64,000 nucleotides of DNA from Candidatus Saccharimonadota bacterium. Its GTDB lineage: Bacteria; Patescibacteriota; Saccharimonadia; Saccharimonadales; Saccharimonadaceae. Both the position numbers and the translations under genes were made by a program. The stretch is from the NCBI GenBank assembly GCA_027492255.1, contig JAPUFB010000005.1, positions 1-64,000 of the forward strand, given 5' to 3'. This document shows positions 25,429 through 35,358 of the stretch, piece after piece (position 1 is the stretch's first letter; each line of letters begins with the position of its first letter). Under the pieces are notes generated by a model. It ran no database searches. It saw nothing but the letters and a program-made list of their open reading frames with translations, and was not told where the DNA came from.

Positions 25429-26427
25429 ATGAAAAAACATCCGTTGAATTCCTCTGCGCGACATCTTCATGTTTCGCGTATTGCCTGTATGCTGACTTTA
25501 CTGGCCGCGTTATTGCTTGTACGCGGTGATACTATTCATTCACCTGCAAGCTCAACCAACACAACCCATAACGTCCTCGCATACGCAACAAGCATGAGTC
25601 GTGATGCATTACTCTCTGTTACAAATAGTTACAGAGCACAAAATGGACTTGCTAACCTTACCCTCAATAATCAGTTAAATTCGTCCGCACAGATGAAAGC
25701 CCAGGACATGCTTAGTAAGGATTATTGGGCACATGTTGCTCCTGATGGAACTCAGCCATGGTATTGGTTTAGTAGCGCCGGTTATAGCTATATGAATGCA
25801 GGTGAAAATCTTGCGTATGGTTTTGATAACGGAAGTGATGTTATAAATGGCTGGATAAATAGTGCTACGCATCGAGCCAACTTGCTTGGGGATTATAAGG
25901 ATGTTGGATTCGGTTTTGTTGATGGCTCAAATTATCAAGGCGGTCAATTTACGATAGTTGTCGCACACTACGGAAGCCCTTACACTGTTCCTACTCCGGC
26001 ACCCGTTGCAGTAACGACTCCAGCCCAGACGACACCAACTCCTGTCGCAGTCACTACTCAACCAACTAGCGAAACACCCGTAGCAACAGCAACCGAAACT
26101 CCTGTAGCCGAAGCTGCACCAGCCACTGAAAATGCACCAACTGAACCGACACCTGATACATCGACGCCGGCCGTTGCAGTGAGTAGTGAAAAAACGGTTA
26201 GCTTTCTTGATAATCTCAAAAGCGGCAACCTCGGTACTATGGGTATCGTCGTCGGTGCACTGACGACACTTGGTATCGCCGGCTTTGGTATTACTCATCT
26301 TGCGCTTGCGCGACATACCTTTATGCTTGGTGAACAATTTATTGTGCACCATCCACTGATTGATACTACAGCAGCCGCAACGGTCGTTGGACTTATCTTG
26401 GCGACTCGCGTCGGAATGCTCGGATAA
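25429..26427 (+). CDS. CAP/SCP domain surface protein
   Basis: 332 residues. The N-terminal signal or anchor helix lies at about 17-32 (VSRIACMLTLLAALLLVRG). A CAP domain follows at about 60-180, with LLSVTNSYRAQNGLANLTLN, WAHVAPDG, GENLAYGF, INSATHRANLLGDYKDVGFG and FTIVVAHYG. A Pro/Thr/Ala-rich linker (about 185-255) and two C-terminal hydrophobic segments complete the protein. The layout is an exported CAP domain tethered to the membrane at its C-terminus. CAP proteins in bacteria are often cell-surface or peptidase-like; function here is unknown. The low-complexity linker could span the cell wall. Confidence 0.88.
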   Translation: MKKHPLNSSARHLHVSRIACMLTLLAALLLVRGDTIHSPASSTNTTHNVLAYATSMSRDALLSVTNSYRAQNGLANLTLNNQLNSSAQMKAQDMLSKDYWAHVAPDGTQPWYWFSSAGYSYMNAGENLAYGFDNGSDVINGWINSATHRANLLGDYKDVGFGFVDGSNYQGGQFTIVVAHYGSPYTVPTPAPVAVTTPAQTTPTPVAVTTQPTSETPVATATETPVAEAAPATENAPTEPTPDTSTPAVAVSSEKTVSFLDNLKSGNLGTMGIVVGALTTLGIAGFGITHLALARHTFMLGEQFIVHHPLIDTTAAATVVGLILATRVGMLG

Positions 26428-26428
26428 G

Positions 26429-29400
26429 CTACTTTACGGCGACGCAGTCTCGACCATAAATTTCTGATATAATCGCGATAAGTTCATCTTCGGGATTGAT
26501 TTTAAACGGCAATCGTAACGCGGATTTTTTTTCTTCACCTAGAACCAGTATTATATCGCTTTCGCCAGCAAAGTTATTGAGATGCGTCTTTAATTCACGC
26601 AAACGGTCATGATCATCCGGATTTTTAACATGAACATAGAGTTTCTTTGGTCGATCGTCGATAACTGAGTAGATAACGGTTTCTTTTGGCGCAGCGGCAA
26701 CAAGAGGAGCTGCTTTTTTAGCCTTAAGTGCCTTCATCTTCTTACCTGTCGCTTCGTATGCATCCAACTCCTCAGTTGTGACAATGATAATCTCATCGGC
26801 AATAATTTTTGCCTCGCCAAGACTATTTCCTTGGCGATCCGTGCTGGAAATTTTTCCATTCACTTTAATAACAGCATCCTGAATCAGTTGATCGCCAATC
26901 TCCTCAAAAGCATTAGGAAATACAATCACCTCCGCCTCGCCTGTTTTGTCCTCTAGCTTCACGAACGCCATCTTAGATCCTGATTTTGTCAGTATCGTAC
27001 GCACGCTGCTAATCACACCACCACTTGTGAGCGCCTTTTTGTCATGATCGACGGAGATACTTGCAAGCGGGACAGTTTGTTCTTCAAAGTATGCGTCGTA
27101 GCGATCAAGCGGATGAGCACTAAGGTACAGCCCGAGTAATTCACGTTCCCATTGTAGGCGCTCTTTTTCATGATGTTTTTCCGGTGCAGTTTCAAGCTTG
27201 AGCGGAGGTGTTTCAATAACATCATGCATACCCCCAAAGAGATCGGCTTGATTCGTAGATGCTTCCTTCTGCAAACGGGAAGCGTACCCCAGTATCGTAT
27301 CAAGATTAAACAGTAAATCAGAACGATCTGCAAAGGAGTCGTAGGCTCCCGATTTAATCAAAGATTCCCAGGCTTTTCGATTAAATTTACTATTAGCCAC
27401 ACGACGAGCAAAATCTTCTATACCTGAAAATCGAGCGTCACTCCGTGCTCGCAGAATCTCTTCAACTGCACCTGTTCCTACACCTTTCACTGCCGCCATA
27501 CCAAAACGAATTGATTTCTGGCCCGGCACAACACCAAACTCGACGTAACTTTCGTTAACATCGGGCGGCAAAACAGTTAACCCCATATGTTTACATTCAT
27601 TAATTTCAATAGCCAGGCGATCGATATCGTCGCGGTCACTTGTCATGAGTGCAGCCATAAACGCATCTGGGTAGTGTGCCTTGAGATAGGCCGTCCAATA
27701 AGCAATTAAACCGTAACAGGCGGCGTGCGATTTATTAAAACAGTAATTCGCAAACTCTTCGAGCTGGTCCCAGAATTTTTCGGCAACCTCTTTACTTGCG
27801 CCACCATGCTCGATAGCACCTTTTACGAAGTCTACTTTCACCTTGCGCATGATATCGATTTTCTTTTTACCAACTGCCTTACGAAGCGTATCTGCCTGAC
27901 CGCCCGTAAAGCCGCACCATTCTTTTGAAATCTGCATGAACTGCTCTTGATACACCAAGATGCCGTAGGTATTCTTCAGGGAATTCTCCATACCTGGATG
28001 CAGATACGTGATTCTCTCTTCACCATGTTTGCGTTTAATAAAGCTGTCGATAAACTGCATCGGACCTGGTCGATAGAGCGCAACCATAGCAATGATATCG
28101 TCGAACGTACTCGGCTTAAGCTCACGTAGATAGCGTTTCATCCCAGCAGACTCAAGCTGAAATACTCCTGTCGTATCGCCACTCTGAAACAGCTCGTAGG
28201 TCTTTTCGTCATCAAGCGACAACAGGCCTAAATCAATCGTGTCATTGTATACTTTCTTGATAATTCTTAGCGCATTATTAATAATCGTAAGATTTGAAAG
28301 TCCTAGAAAGTCCATCTTAAGTAGTCCGAGATCTTCAACAGGGCCCATTGGATACTGTGTTGCCACGACGCCTTTTTGGGCCATTTCCAGCGGAGCATAA
28401 TTAACAATATCGCTTGGTGCGATCACAACACCCGCCGCATGCACTCCATGCGACCGAATCGTTCCCTCAAGCCTTACCGCAAAATCGATTACCCGTTTAG
28501 CGGTTGGATTTGTGTCGTATTCTTTTTTAAGATCTGGGTCTTCTTGAGAGCTTTTTGCTAATGGAATATGCCGTCCTTGCACAGGAGGCGGAATCATTTT
28601 ACTTAATCGGTCAGCCTCAATATACGGTACTTGTAGTACGCGAGCAACATCACGCACCGCCGCACGAGCAGCCATCTTACCAAATGTACATATATTCGCG
28701 ACTCGATCGGTCCCGTACTTTTCGACACAGTACTGAATCACTTCATCACGACGCGTATCCTGAATATCAATATCAATATCCGGCATCGAGATACGGTCAG
28801 GGTTTAAGAATCGCTCAAAGAGCAGATCATATTTTAAGGGATCAAGTTCAGTAATACGAATTGCAAAGGCAATAATCGAACCGGCCGCACTGCCGCGTCC
28901 TGGTCCAAAAATAATTCCTTGATCTTTTCCCCAGTTAATAAAGTCCTGAACGATCAAGAAGTAGCCATTGAAGCCCATGCTTTCAATAACACCCAGTTCG
29001 AAATCAACCCGTTCAAGAATTTCTTTTGAAAGTAATGTGCGAGCTGATTTCTCATCAACCAATTCTGCTTCTTCGCGCGTTTTTCCTCCATAACGGTACG
29101 CAAGTCCACTCCATACAAGTTTATGAAGGTACGTTCTTTCGTCGTATCCTTTCGGTGTTGGAAACGTTGGAATGAGGATTTTACCAAATTCAAAATTTAT
29201 ATCACAGCGGTCCGCCAGCTCTTTAGTATTTTTGATAATCTCCGGATGTGTATCACCCCATCGTTCAATAATTTCTTTTGGGTCAGTGACATGAAGATGA
29301 AATTCACGAAGACTCATTCGATCCTGATCGCTGAGATATGCGCCCGTACCAACACACAGCAGAATTTCGTGTGCCTCCATATCATCCGGTCGAACATAGT

Positions 29401-30061
29401 GTGCGTCACTTGTAAGGATACATTTGATATCGAGTTCTTTGCCAAGTTTAAATATCTGTTCATTCACTTTTCTCTGCAGTGGAAATTCATTGTGATCTTG
29501 AATCTCAAAATAATATCGATCACCAAAAATACTTTTGTACCACTCGGCAATCCGTTTCGCTTCCTCATAATTGTCGTTTTTTAGGTTTTCGCCAATCTCA
29601 CCACCCAAACAGGCGCTGCTCACGATAAGCCCCTCGTTGTATTTTTCCAACAGGTCATGGTCGATTCTCGGCTTATAGTACACACCCTCAAGATTGGCGA
29701 TAGTACTCAGTCGCATGAGATTGTGATATCCAGTTTCATTCATTGCATGCAATATAAGATGGTAGCGCGCTTTGTCTTTTGCAGGATCTCGGTCATGAAT
29801 CGTCCGGGTTGCGACATATGTCTCAATACCAATAATTGGCTTGATACCTTCTTCTTTGCACGCTTTATAGAATTCAATCGCTCCGGAAAGTGTGCCGTGA
29901 TCGGTCATTGCTACTGCATTCATACCAAGTTCTTTGACACGAGAAACAAGCTCATCAACCTTTGTCAGGCCATCGAGCAGACTGTGATGCGTATGATTAT
30001 GCAAATGCACATAATCTGACGCTGCTAATGCAGTGGTAGTTAGCTTTTTCCCCTCACTCAT
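26429..30061 (-). CDS. dnaE: DNA polymerase III subunit alpha (DnaE)
   Basis: The replicative polymerase, 1210 residues. The PHP domain is at 15-220 with HLHNHTHHSLLDG and TDHGTLSG. The polymerase catalytic aspartates lie in MPDIDIDIQDTRRDEV (about 420-435). The PHP ligands look intact, as in enzymes that proofread through PHP, and no exonuclease domain is inserted. A helix-hairpin-helix lies at about 860 (AAVKGVGTGAVEEIL) and an OB-fold at about 1010 (GGVISSVRTILTKSG). The ATG is preceded by TATACT at ten bases. Confidence 0.97.
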   Translation of the reverse strand: MSEGKKLTTTALAASDYVHLHNHTHHSLLDGLTKVDELVSRVKELGMNAVAMTDHGTLSGAIEFYKACKEEGIKPIIGIETYVATRTIHDRDPAKDKARYHLILHAMNETGYHNLMRLSTIANLEGVYYKPRIDHDLLEKYNEGLIVSSACLGGEIGENLKNDNYEEAKRIAEWYKSIFGDRYYFEIQDHNEFPLQRKVNEQIFKLGKELDIKCILTSDAHYVRPDDMEAHEILLCVGTGAYLSDQDRMSLREFHLHVTDPKEIIERWGDTHPEIIKNTKELADRCDINFEFGKILIPTFPTPKGYDERTYLHKLVWSGLAYRYGGKTREEAELVDEKSARTLLSKEILERVDFELGVIESMGFNGYFLIVQDFINWGKDQGIIFGPGRGSAAGSIIAFAIRITELDPLKYDLLFERFLNPDRISMPDIDIDIQDTRRDEVIQYCVEKYGTDRVANICTFGKMAARAAVRDVARVLQVPYIEADRLSKMIPPPVQGRHIPLAKSSQEDPDLKKEYDTNPTAKRVIDFAVRLEGTIRSHGVHAAGVVIAPSDIVNYAPLEMAQKGVVATQYPMGPVEDLGLLKMDFLGLSNLTIINNALRIIKKVYNDTIDLGLLSLDDEKTYELFQSGDTTGVFQLESAGMKRYLRELKPSTFDDIIAMVALYRPGPMQFIDSFIKRKHGEERITYLHPGMENSLKNTYGILVYQEQFMQISKEWCGFTGGQADTLRKAVGKKKIDIMRKVKVDFVKGAIEHGGASKEVAEKFWDQLEEFANYCFNKSHAACYGLIAYWTAYLKAHYPDAFMAALMTSDRDDIDRLAIEINECKHMGLTVLPPDVNESYVEFGVVPGQKSIRFGMAAVKGVGTGAVEEILRARSDARFSGIEDFARRVANSKFNRKAWESLIKSGAYDSFADRSDLLFNLDTILGYASRLQKEASTNQADLFGGMHDVIETPPLKLETAPEKHHEKERLQWERELLGLYLSAHPLDRYDAYFEEQTVPLASISVDHDKKALTSGGVISSVRTILTKSGSKMAFVKLEDKTGEAEVIVFPNAFEEIGDQLIQDAVIKVNGKISSTDRQGNSLGEAKIIADEIIIVTTEELDAYEATGKKMKALKAKKAAPLVAAAPKETVIYSVIDDRPKKLYVHVKNPDDHDRLRELKTHLNNFAGESDIILVLGEEKKSALRLPFKINPEDELIAIISEIYGRDCVAVK

Positions 30062-30076
30062 ATACCCTACTAGTAT

Positions 30077-30115
30077 AACTCAAATCCTCGGTGTTTGAGA
30101 CCGAGGATTTGAGTT
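30077..30115. terminator. Perfect 16-bp hairpin between ytxH and dnaE
   Basis: AACTCAAATCCTCGGT (30077-30092) pairs exactly with ACCGAGGATTTGAGTT (30100-30115). It follows the YtxH-like gene on the minus strand and precedes dnaE. No U-tract follows. It probably separates the two transcripts. Confidence 0.65.
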
Positions 30116-30136
30116 AAATTTACGTATTGTAACGTC

Positions 30137-30475
30137 TTACTTCTTCGAAGAATTGCTGTCAAGCGGACGTTTGAATTCTTCTTTTGCAGTTTTAGCGACT
30201 CGTTCGGCACGACCGATCCAATCATCTGCCGCTACGCTCGCATCAGCCTTAACTTTTCCGGCTTTTTCAGTCACGTCTTTCTTAACTGATTCTGCTTTAT
30301 CCATAACCTCTTCAGCTTTTTTCTGAGCTTCGCTCTTGAGCTCACCGGCTTTTTTCTTAATATCTTCACGAGTCTCTTTACCACTCTTTGGAGCAGTTAA
30401 TAGGGCTGCTACGGCTCCTACTACAGCACCAACAAGCGCACCGACTGCAAATCCACTCCCTTTACCTTTTGCCAT
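30137..30475 (-). CDS. YtxH-like protein
   Basis: 112 residues. A Gly/Ala-rich hydrophobic segment (GSGFAVGALVGAVVGAVAALL) is followed by TAPKSGKETREDIKK, which is the YtxH signature, and then a Lys/Glu/Ala amphipathic helical tail. These are membrane-associated stress or envelope proteins of unclear role. Its ATG directly follows the stop of the upstream small membrane gene, with GAGGA as ribosome site. Confidence 0.82.
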   Translation of the reverse strand: MAKGKGSGFAVGALVGAVVGAVAALLTAPKSGKETREDIKKKAGELKSEAQKKAEEVMDKAESVKKDVTEKAGKVKADASVAADDWIGRAERVAKTAKEEFKRPLDSNSSKK

Positions 30476-30730
30476 TTATTTATCCTCCTTATTATTACGA
30501 ACGCGTTTAATAGTGTTCAAAACAGTATCGACTAAGAATGACGGCGATGAAAGCTTGGCGGCATTGGTGGCAAAATGGCCAACCTTCTCCACGGTATCTT
30601 TTGCTGTCACAGAGATCTGTTTAATTTGTTGCGTTACTTTGATCAGCATTACCGTAAGGACAATGCCGAGTATCAAAAATAGCGCGAGGAACACCGACAG
30701 GATGACGACGAGAATTTGCATTGCATCCAT
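30476..30730 (-). CDS. Small membrane protein (DUF948-like)
   Basis: 84 residues. One N-terminal membrane helix (ILVVILSVFLALFLILGIVLTVMLI) is followed by an amphipathic helix (QQIKQISVTAKDTVEKVGHFA). This arrangement resembles DUF948 proteins, which commonly sit beside YtxH genes. It is co-transcribed with the YtxH-like gene and abuts it without a gap. Confidence 0.72.
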   Translation of the reverse strand: MDAMQILVVILSVFLALFLILGIVLTVMLIKVTQQIKQISVTAKDTVEKVGHFATNAAKLSSPSFLVDTVLNTIKRVRNNKEDK

Positions 30731-30851
30731 AGTTGTTTTCTATTTTGCTCCTACTTTGTTTATGGTTTACCTACTCATCATAGCACTTGTCTACTCACTA
30801 AAAAAGTGGCCTCAAGAAAGCTGTGTAATGATTTTCACTTAAGGAGACCTT

Positions 30852-31760
30852 TTAAGTTTTAATCTTGCCACGAAGATATGCTTCAAGCGGCGGACCAAGA
30901 TCATCGTGCTTTAGTGCAAAATCAAAAACGGTCTTTAAGTATTCGAGAGGATTGCCGGTATCATAAAATTTTCCGTCTTCGATCTCACGTGCGTAAAATG
31001 ATTCGCCGTCGTTAATCATCTGTTGGACAAACGGCTGGAACGTAAATTCTCCTTTACCTTCATCATGCTGAGCGGCAGCTTTTTCGATACGTGGTAGTAT
31101 CGACGAAGGCAACAGGTACGCACTCACACTTGCAAGATCTGACGGTGCATTATCTTTTCCGGGTTTTTCGATAATTGATGACATCCTTAGTGTCAACGGA
31201 TCAACCCGTTCTCCGGCTGCAAATCCGTACTGCGAGTATTCCTCATCCCGCTCCGCCGTCTTACAGGCAAACACACCACCGCCATATGTTTGATACGTGT
31301 CGATAAGCTGCGATGTCGAATGAGACTCGGGGCTAAAGAAGTCATCCGCCCATTTGTAGATAAACATTTCGTCATCACCAATAAGATGTGCGGCGCTTAA
31401 TAATGGAGTCGCATTGCCATACGGACCTTTTTGACGGACATAGATAAAATTCGCAAGATTAGCGATACTCCGTATTTCATCGAGAAGAGGTTTTTTCTTA
31501 TCTCCTCCGGCTTTTAGATTGGCAACCAAATCATGCCCTGGTAAATCGCAATGGTCTTCGATAGAACGTTTTGTGCTGCTTCCGACTATGATGATGTCTT
31601 TAATCCCAGCGCTCACCAGTTCCTCAACCACATATTGGATAATTGGCTTATCAATAAGTGGTAACATCTCCTTTGGCATTGCTTTCGTTTGCGGAAGAAA
31701 TCGCGTCCCGAAGCCCGCAGCAGGAATAATTGCCTTCGTTGGCCGTTTATATGTATCCAT
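30852..31760 (-). CDS. galU: UTP-glucose-1-phosphate uridylyltransferase
   Basis: Makes UDP-glucose for glycans. 302 residues. The nucleotidyltransferase loop is IPAAGFGTRFLPQTKAMPKEMLP (about 12-34), and KPIIQYVVEE and the sugar-binding IIEKPGK also match GalU. It follows gatB by 15 bases with GGGGGC as ribosome site, so it is probably the last gene of the gat operon. Confidence 0.95.
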   Translation of the reverse strand: MDTYKRPTKAIIPAAGFGTRFLPQTKAMPKEMLPLIDKPIIQYVVEELVSAGIKDIIIVGSSTKRSIEDHCDLPGHDLVANLKAGGDKKKPLLDEIRSIANLANFIYVRQKGPYGNATPLLSAAHLIGDDEMFIYKWADDFFSPESHSTSQLIDTYQTYGGGVFACKTAERDEEYSQYGFAAGERVDPLTLRMSSIIEKPGKDNAPSDLASVSAYLLPSSILPRIEKAAAQHDEGKGEFTFQPFVQQMINDGESFYAREIEDGKFYDTGNPLEYLKTVFDFALKHDDLGPPLEAYLRGKIKT

Positions 31761-31775
31761 AATGCCCCCTTTGAT

Positions 31776-33221
31776 TTATATTTTTTCGCGAATAAGTTTC
31801 TGGGCAAGTGCAGGGTTAGCTTTTCCCTGACTTAACTTCATCACTTGCCCAACGAGATATCCAATCGCTTTGTCGTTGCCGGATCGAATATCATCAACTG
31901 CCTTATGACTAGCCGGATCAGCGAGTACTTTTTCAACAACTTCTGCAATCGCAGCGACATCGCTGACTTGCAGTAAATTCTTTTCTTCCGCAACGACACG
32001 CGGAGAAATATCGCGAGATAGTAATTCGGTAAATATTTCTTTAGCTGCACTGCTACTCAGCTCGTCAGCGGATACCATCTCAGAAAGTTCGATAAATTTA
32101 TCAGCTTCAAAATTGCCTATTTCAGGCGATATATCGTCGCTCGAACTAAACGAGCTCGCAAACCAATGTGCGATACGTATAGCGTGTTCACGCCCGGCTC
32201 GTTCCAAGATAACAGCGATAAGTTCAGCAAATTCTTTATGACTAAGTAGTGTCTCAATAACAGAGCTATCAAGTTTTAATTCTTCCCATTCAGTCCGATA
32301 TTGACCAGGCATTTTAGGCAGCTCATGGCATATTGCTTCGATTTCTGCAGGCTCAATAATCACGGGCGGAATATCTGGATCTGGAAAATATCGATAATCA
32401 TGGGCGTCTTCCTTTGAGCGCTGCGTGAATGTCTGTTGCTTGGCTTCATTCCATCCACGCGTTTCCTGTCGAATCGATTCACCAGCATCCAATAATTCAG
32501 CCTGACGAAGCATTTCGTATTCAGCGGCTTTTTCAACACTACGAAATGAGTTGAGGTTCTTCGTTTCTGTTCGTATGCCGAGCTCGCTAGCCCCTTTTAG
32601 TGCAACTGACACGTTAACATCAAACCGCATATTTCCATGGTAAAGATCACCATAGGTGACATCCGCATACGTCATGAGTTGATAGAGTGTTTTTGCATAA
32701 GCTTTTGCTTCTGCCGGCGCATGCATGTCTGGTTCGGATACAATTTCGATAAGTGGCGTACCTGCGCGATTGAGATCAACCAGGCTTCGCTCGCCCGCAT
32801 GAGTCAATTTGCCGGCATCAGACTCAAGATGAGCGTGATGTAAACGAACAATATGCGCTATACCATCAGGAGTACGGGTCTCAACTGTACCTCCAACGAT
32901 AACTGGTTCGGCAAGCTGGGTAATTTGGTAACCAAGCGGCAAGTCCGGATAAAAATAGTGTTTTCTTTCGAATCGACTGAGACGAGGAATTGTAGCCTTC
33001 ATCGCAAGACCTGCTCGCACCGCAAGATGAACCGCCTCTCGGTTGAGTACCGGCAACACGCCAGGAAATCCAAAACAAATTGGACTTATTTTCGTATTTG
33101 GTTCTGCACCACGCGCATCATTATCAGCACCGCTAAAAAGTTTCGTTGCGGTTTTAAGTTGAACGTGGCATTCAATACCAATCGTTACGATATATCTATT
33201 ATGAAATTCATCAAGCGTCAT
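31776..33221 (-). CDS. gatB: Asp/Glu-tRNA(Asn/Gln) amidotransferase subunit B
   Basis: Transfers the amide to mischarged tRNA, 481 residues. The N-terminal catalytic region has GIECHVQLKTATKLFSG and YFYPDLPLGYQITQ. The middle EMKSFR-like element appears as ETKNLNSFRSVEKA, followed by ETRGWNEAKQQTFTQRSKEDAHDYRYFPDPD. The C-terminal YqeY-like domain has AIGYLVGQVMKLSQGKANP. It belongs to the operon gatC-gatA-orf-gatB-galU. The genome presumably lacks direct glutaminyl- or asparaginyl-tRNA charging. Confidence 0.97.
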   Translation of the reverse strand: MTLDEFHNRYIVTIGIECHVQLKTATKLFSGADNDARGAEPNTKISPICFGFPGVLPVLNREAVHLAVRAGLAMKATIPRLSRFERKHYFYPDLPLGYQITQLAEPVIVGGTVETRTPDGIAHIVRLHHAHLESDAGKLTHAGERSLVDLNRAGTPLIEIVSEPDMHAPAEAKAYAKTLYQLMTYADVTYGDLYHGNMRFDVNVSVALKGASELGIRTETKNLNSFRSVEKAAEYEMLRQAELLDAGESIRQETRGWNEAKQQTFTQRSKEDAHDYRYFPDPDIPPVIIEPAEIEAICHELPKMPGQYRTEWEELKLDSSVIETLLSHKEFAELIAVILERAGREHAIRIAHWFASSFSSSDDISPEIGNFEADKFIELSEMVSADELSSSAAKEIFTELLSRDISPRVVAEEKNLLQVSDVAAIAEVVEKVLADPASHKAVDDIRSGNDKAIGYLVGQVMKLSQGKANPALAQKLIREKI

Positions 33222-33233
33222 GTGCTACCTCAC

Positions 33234-33653
33234 TCATAATGCCCCCAAATCACGTAGAGCTTTTTTATATCCCGTCAATGCCTTTGCGGTCGTCTTCTGT
33301 GATAACTGGACATTCTGTTCGTGAGCAAGTCGATTGCGGAGTTTGTGTGATTTCCAGACTATATCATTATCTGAAAATATATTCTTGGCACTCTTCATAC
33401 GATCTCCCATGGCGTCACCCGCAAAATGCCGTTGCTTGAGCGCATGGTCAAGTAATTTATCGGCCTCCATAATTGCTACCTGCCATGATAACGGCGAATT
33501 ACTCACGGTATGCATAATTTCTAACCACTTGGCTTGGTACTCTTCTTTATTCAAATTATTTGACGGACCCTTATTAGTCAACGTAATGAGCATAAGCAAA
33601 ATCAATCCCACAACAACGACTGCTACGATAATCAGGATAAGTGACATCGTCAT
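33234..33653 (-). CDS. Membrane-anchored HEPN-like protein inside the gat operon
   Basis: 139 residues with an N-terminal membrane helix (LILIIVAVVVVGLILLMLI) and a cytosolic all-helical domain. The motif KLRNRLAHE near 108-116 matches the R-x4-H HEPN pattern seen in RNases and nucleic-acid-linked helical domains. It overlaps gatA by four bases and is 12 bases from gatB, so it is tightly co-translated with tRNA amidotransferase genes. I do not know a named family. Some HEPN proteins are non-catalytic. Confidence 0.65.
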   Translation of the reverse strand: MTMSLILIIVAVVVVGLILLMLITLTNKGPSNNLNKEEYQAKWLEIMHTVSNSPLSWQVAIMEADKLLDHALKQRHFAGDAMGDRMKSAKNIFSDNDIVWKSHKLRNRLAHEQNVQLSQKTTAKALTGYKKALRDLGAL

Positions 33654-35044
33654 GAGACACCCTCTATATCGCGGGCCGCCATCAAGACGTCGACATCAGC
33701 CATACGACGGCCAACTATTTGGAGTCCAATTGGAAGCCCAGCGCGTGTCGGTGTAATTGGTACACTAATCGCTGGCAACCCAGCAAGACTGGCTGGCACC
33801 GTCATAACGTCAGCAAGATACATTTGTAGCGGATCGTCAGTTCGCTCACCGATCGTAAATGCAGGAACAGGTGATACTGCACCTATGAGGACATCACACT
33901 GTTCAAAAGCTTTCTCAAATTCTTCGATGATACGCGTACGAACTTTAGCCGCTTGTTTGTAATATGCATCGTAATAGCCGCTCGAAAGAACATAGTTTCC
34001 GATAAGAATTCGTCGCTTATTCTCTGGCATAAAACCAGCGTGTCGCGTATCGGTATATAAATCGCTAAGGGAAGCGGCTTCAACTCGCTGACCATACCGT
34101 ATACCATCGTATCTCGCAAGATTTGAAGCAACCTCTGCAGGTACGACGACATAATACACGGCGAGTGCATAATGAAGGGTTGGTAATGATACTTCCCTTA
34201 CTTCATGTCCTTGAGCCCGAATCGCCTCGATCGCCTTTTCTGTCGCTATCTTCACTTCTGAATCGACACCCTCGAGCCACTCTTTGACAATGCCGTACGT
34301 CTTCACTGCTTTCGCGGGACGTAGCATAGTATTCTCGGGCAGTGTTGTCACATCTTTCTCGTCCTTACCTGCCATAATCTTCGTTACAAGCATTGCATCA
34401 TCAACAGTCGAGGTAATCGGACCAATAACATCGGTACTGCTTGCCATTGCGACAACTCCATATCGGCTCACCGTACCGTACGTTGGCTTAAATCCTACGA
34501 CGCCGCAAAAACTCGCTGGTTCACGAATCGAACCGCCAGTATCTGAGCCGAGCGCAAACGGAACGATACCCAGTGCGACACTCGCAGCTGACCCGCCAGA
34601 ACTTCCTCCCGCAACACGTGTAGCGTCAACTGGATTCTTCGTTACGCCAAATGCCGAATTTTCCGTACTACCGCCATGTGCAAATGCATCAAGATTCGCT
34701 TTACCGATGCAGATTGCACCCGCAGCCTCAAGCCTCTCGATACATTCCGCTTGAAACGGTGCTTCGAAATTTTCAAGAATCTTGGAGGCAGCTGTTGTAG
34801 GCGTCCCAAATACGAGCATGTTATCTTTTGCAATAAATGGAACACCCGCAAGCTCACCAATATCCTCACCACTTCGCAGGCGAATATCGATTGCATCCGC
34901 GCGAACAAGCGCACGATCTTTCGTTATACTCAGCAGGGCGTTATACGACACAGCTTTCTCGGCCCGTTCAATGGCTGCTTCAACCTCAGCGCGAGCCGTA
35001 GAATTACCTGATCGTATCCGGTCACGTACTTCAGTAATTGTCAT
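33650..35044 (-). CDS. gatA: Asp/Glu-tRNA(Asn/Gln) amidotransferase subunit A
   Basis: The amidase that releases ammonia from glutamine, 464 residues. The Ser-cisSer-Lys triad is visible: Lys in FIAKDNM (about 73), and serines in AGGSSGGSAASVALG and GSDTGGSIREPASFCG. It overlaps gatC by four bases and the HEPN-like gene by four bases. Confidence 0.97.
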   Translation of the reverse strand: MTITEVRDRIRSGNSTARAEVEAAIERAEKAVSYNALLSITKDRALVRADAIDIRLRSGEDIGELAGVPFIAKDNMLVFGTPTTAASKILENFEAPFQAECIERLEAAGAICIGKANLDAFAHGGSTENSAFGVTKNPVDATRVAGGSSGGSAASVALGIVPFALGSDTGGSIREPASFCGVVGFKPTYGTVSRYGVVAMASSTDVIGPITSTVDDAMLVTKIMAGKDEKDVTTLPENTMLRPAKAVKTYGIVKEWLEGVDSEVKIATEKAIEAIRAQGHEVREVSLPTLHYALAVYYVVVPAEVASNLARYDGIRYGQRVEAASLSDLYTDTRHAGFMPENKRRILIGNYVLSSGYYDAYYKQAAKVRTRIIEEFEKAFEQCDVLIGAVSPVPAFTIGERTDDPLQMYLADVMTVPASLAGLPAISVPITPTRAGLPIGLQIVGRRMADVDVLMAARDIEGVS

Positions 35045-35337
35045 ACGTCCAACACCTTTGGAACCTCAACCTGTGCTCCGCGACGAGCAGGTGCATTCTT
35101 CAAAAGATCATCTTGAGAAACCCCATAGTCGATAACCGTATCATCACGCATGACTGAATGAAGATAATGAACATCATATGTTGGAACAACTCCTTCTGTA
35201 TCAACTTCAGAAAGCTGAGCGACATAATTCAGGATTTGCTCAAGCTCTTTTTGTAATACAACCGCTTCTTCATCGGTAACTTTAAGCGCCGATAAGTCGC
35301 CAAGTTTTTTAACGTCATCAAGAGAAATTGAGCTCAT
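35041..35337 (-). CDS. gatC: Asp/Glu-tRNA(Asn/Gln) amidotransferase subunit C
   Basis: 98 residues. The typical pattern is present: LDDVKKLGDLSALKVTDEE, then ELEQILNYVAQLSEVDTEGV, and a C-terminal LLKNAPARRGAQVEVPKVL. GatC stabilises GatA-GatB. It is the first gene of the operon and is preceded by TATACT nine bases before the ATG. Confidence 0.95.
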   Translation of the reverse strand: MSSISLDDVKKLGDLSALKVTDEEAVVLQKELEQILNYVAQLSEVDTEGVVPTYDVHYLHSVMRDDTVIDYGVSQDDLLKNAPARRGAQVEVPKVLDV

Positions 35338-35358
35338 AGTGTTACCAGTATAGCAGAG

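Noticed and set aside
26040-26180. CRISPR-like repeats in the CAP-protein linker
   Set aside because: The repetition is low-complexity coding sequence for Pro/Thr/Ala, without equal-length repeats and spacers.
34284-34754. Plus-strand 156-residue frame opposite gatA
   Set aside because: Its Ser/Thr/Pro-rich composition is the typical antisense shadow of gatA.
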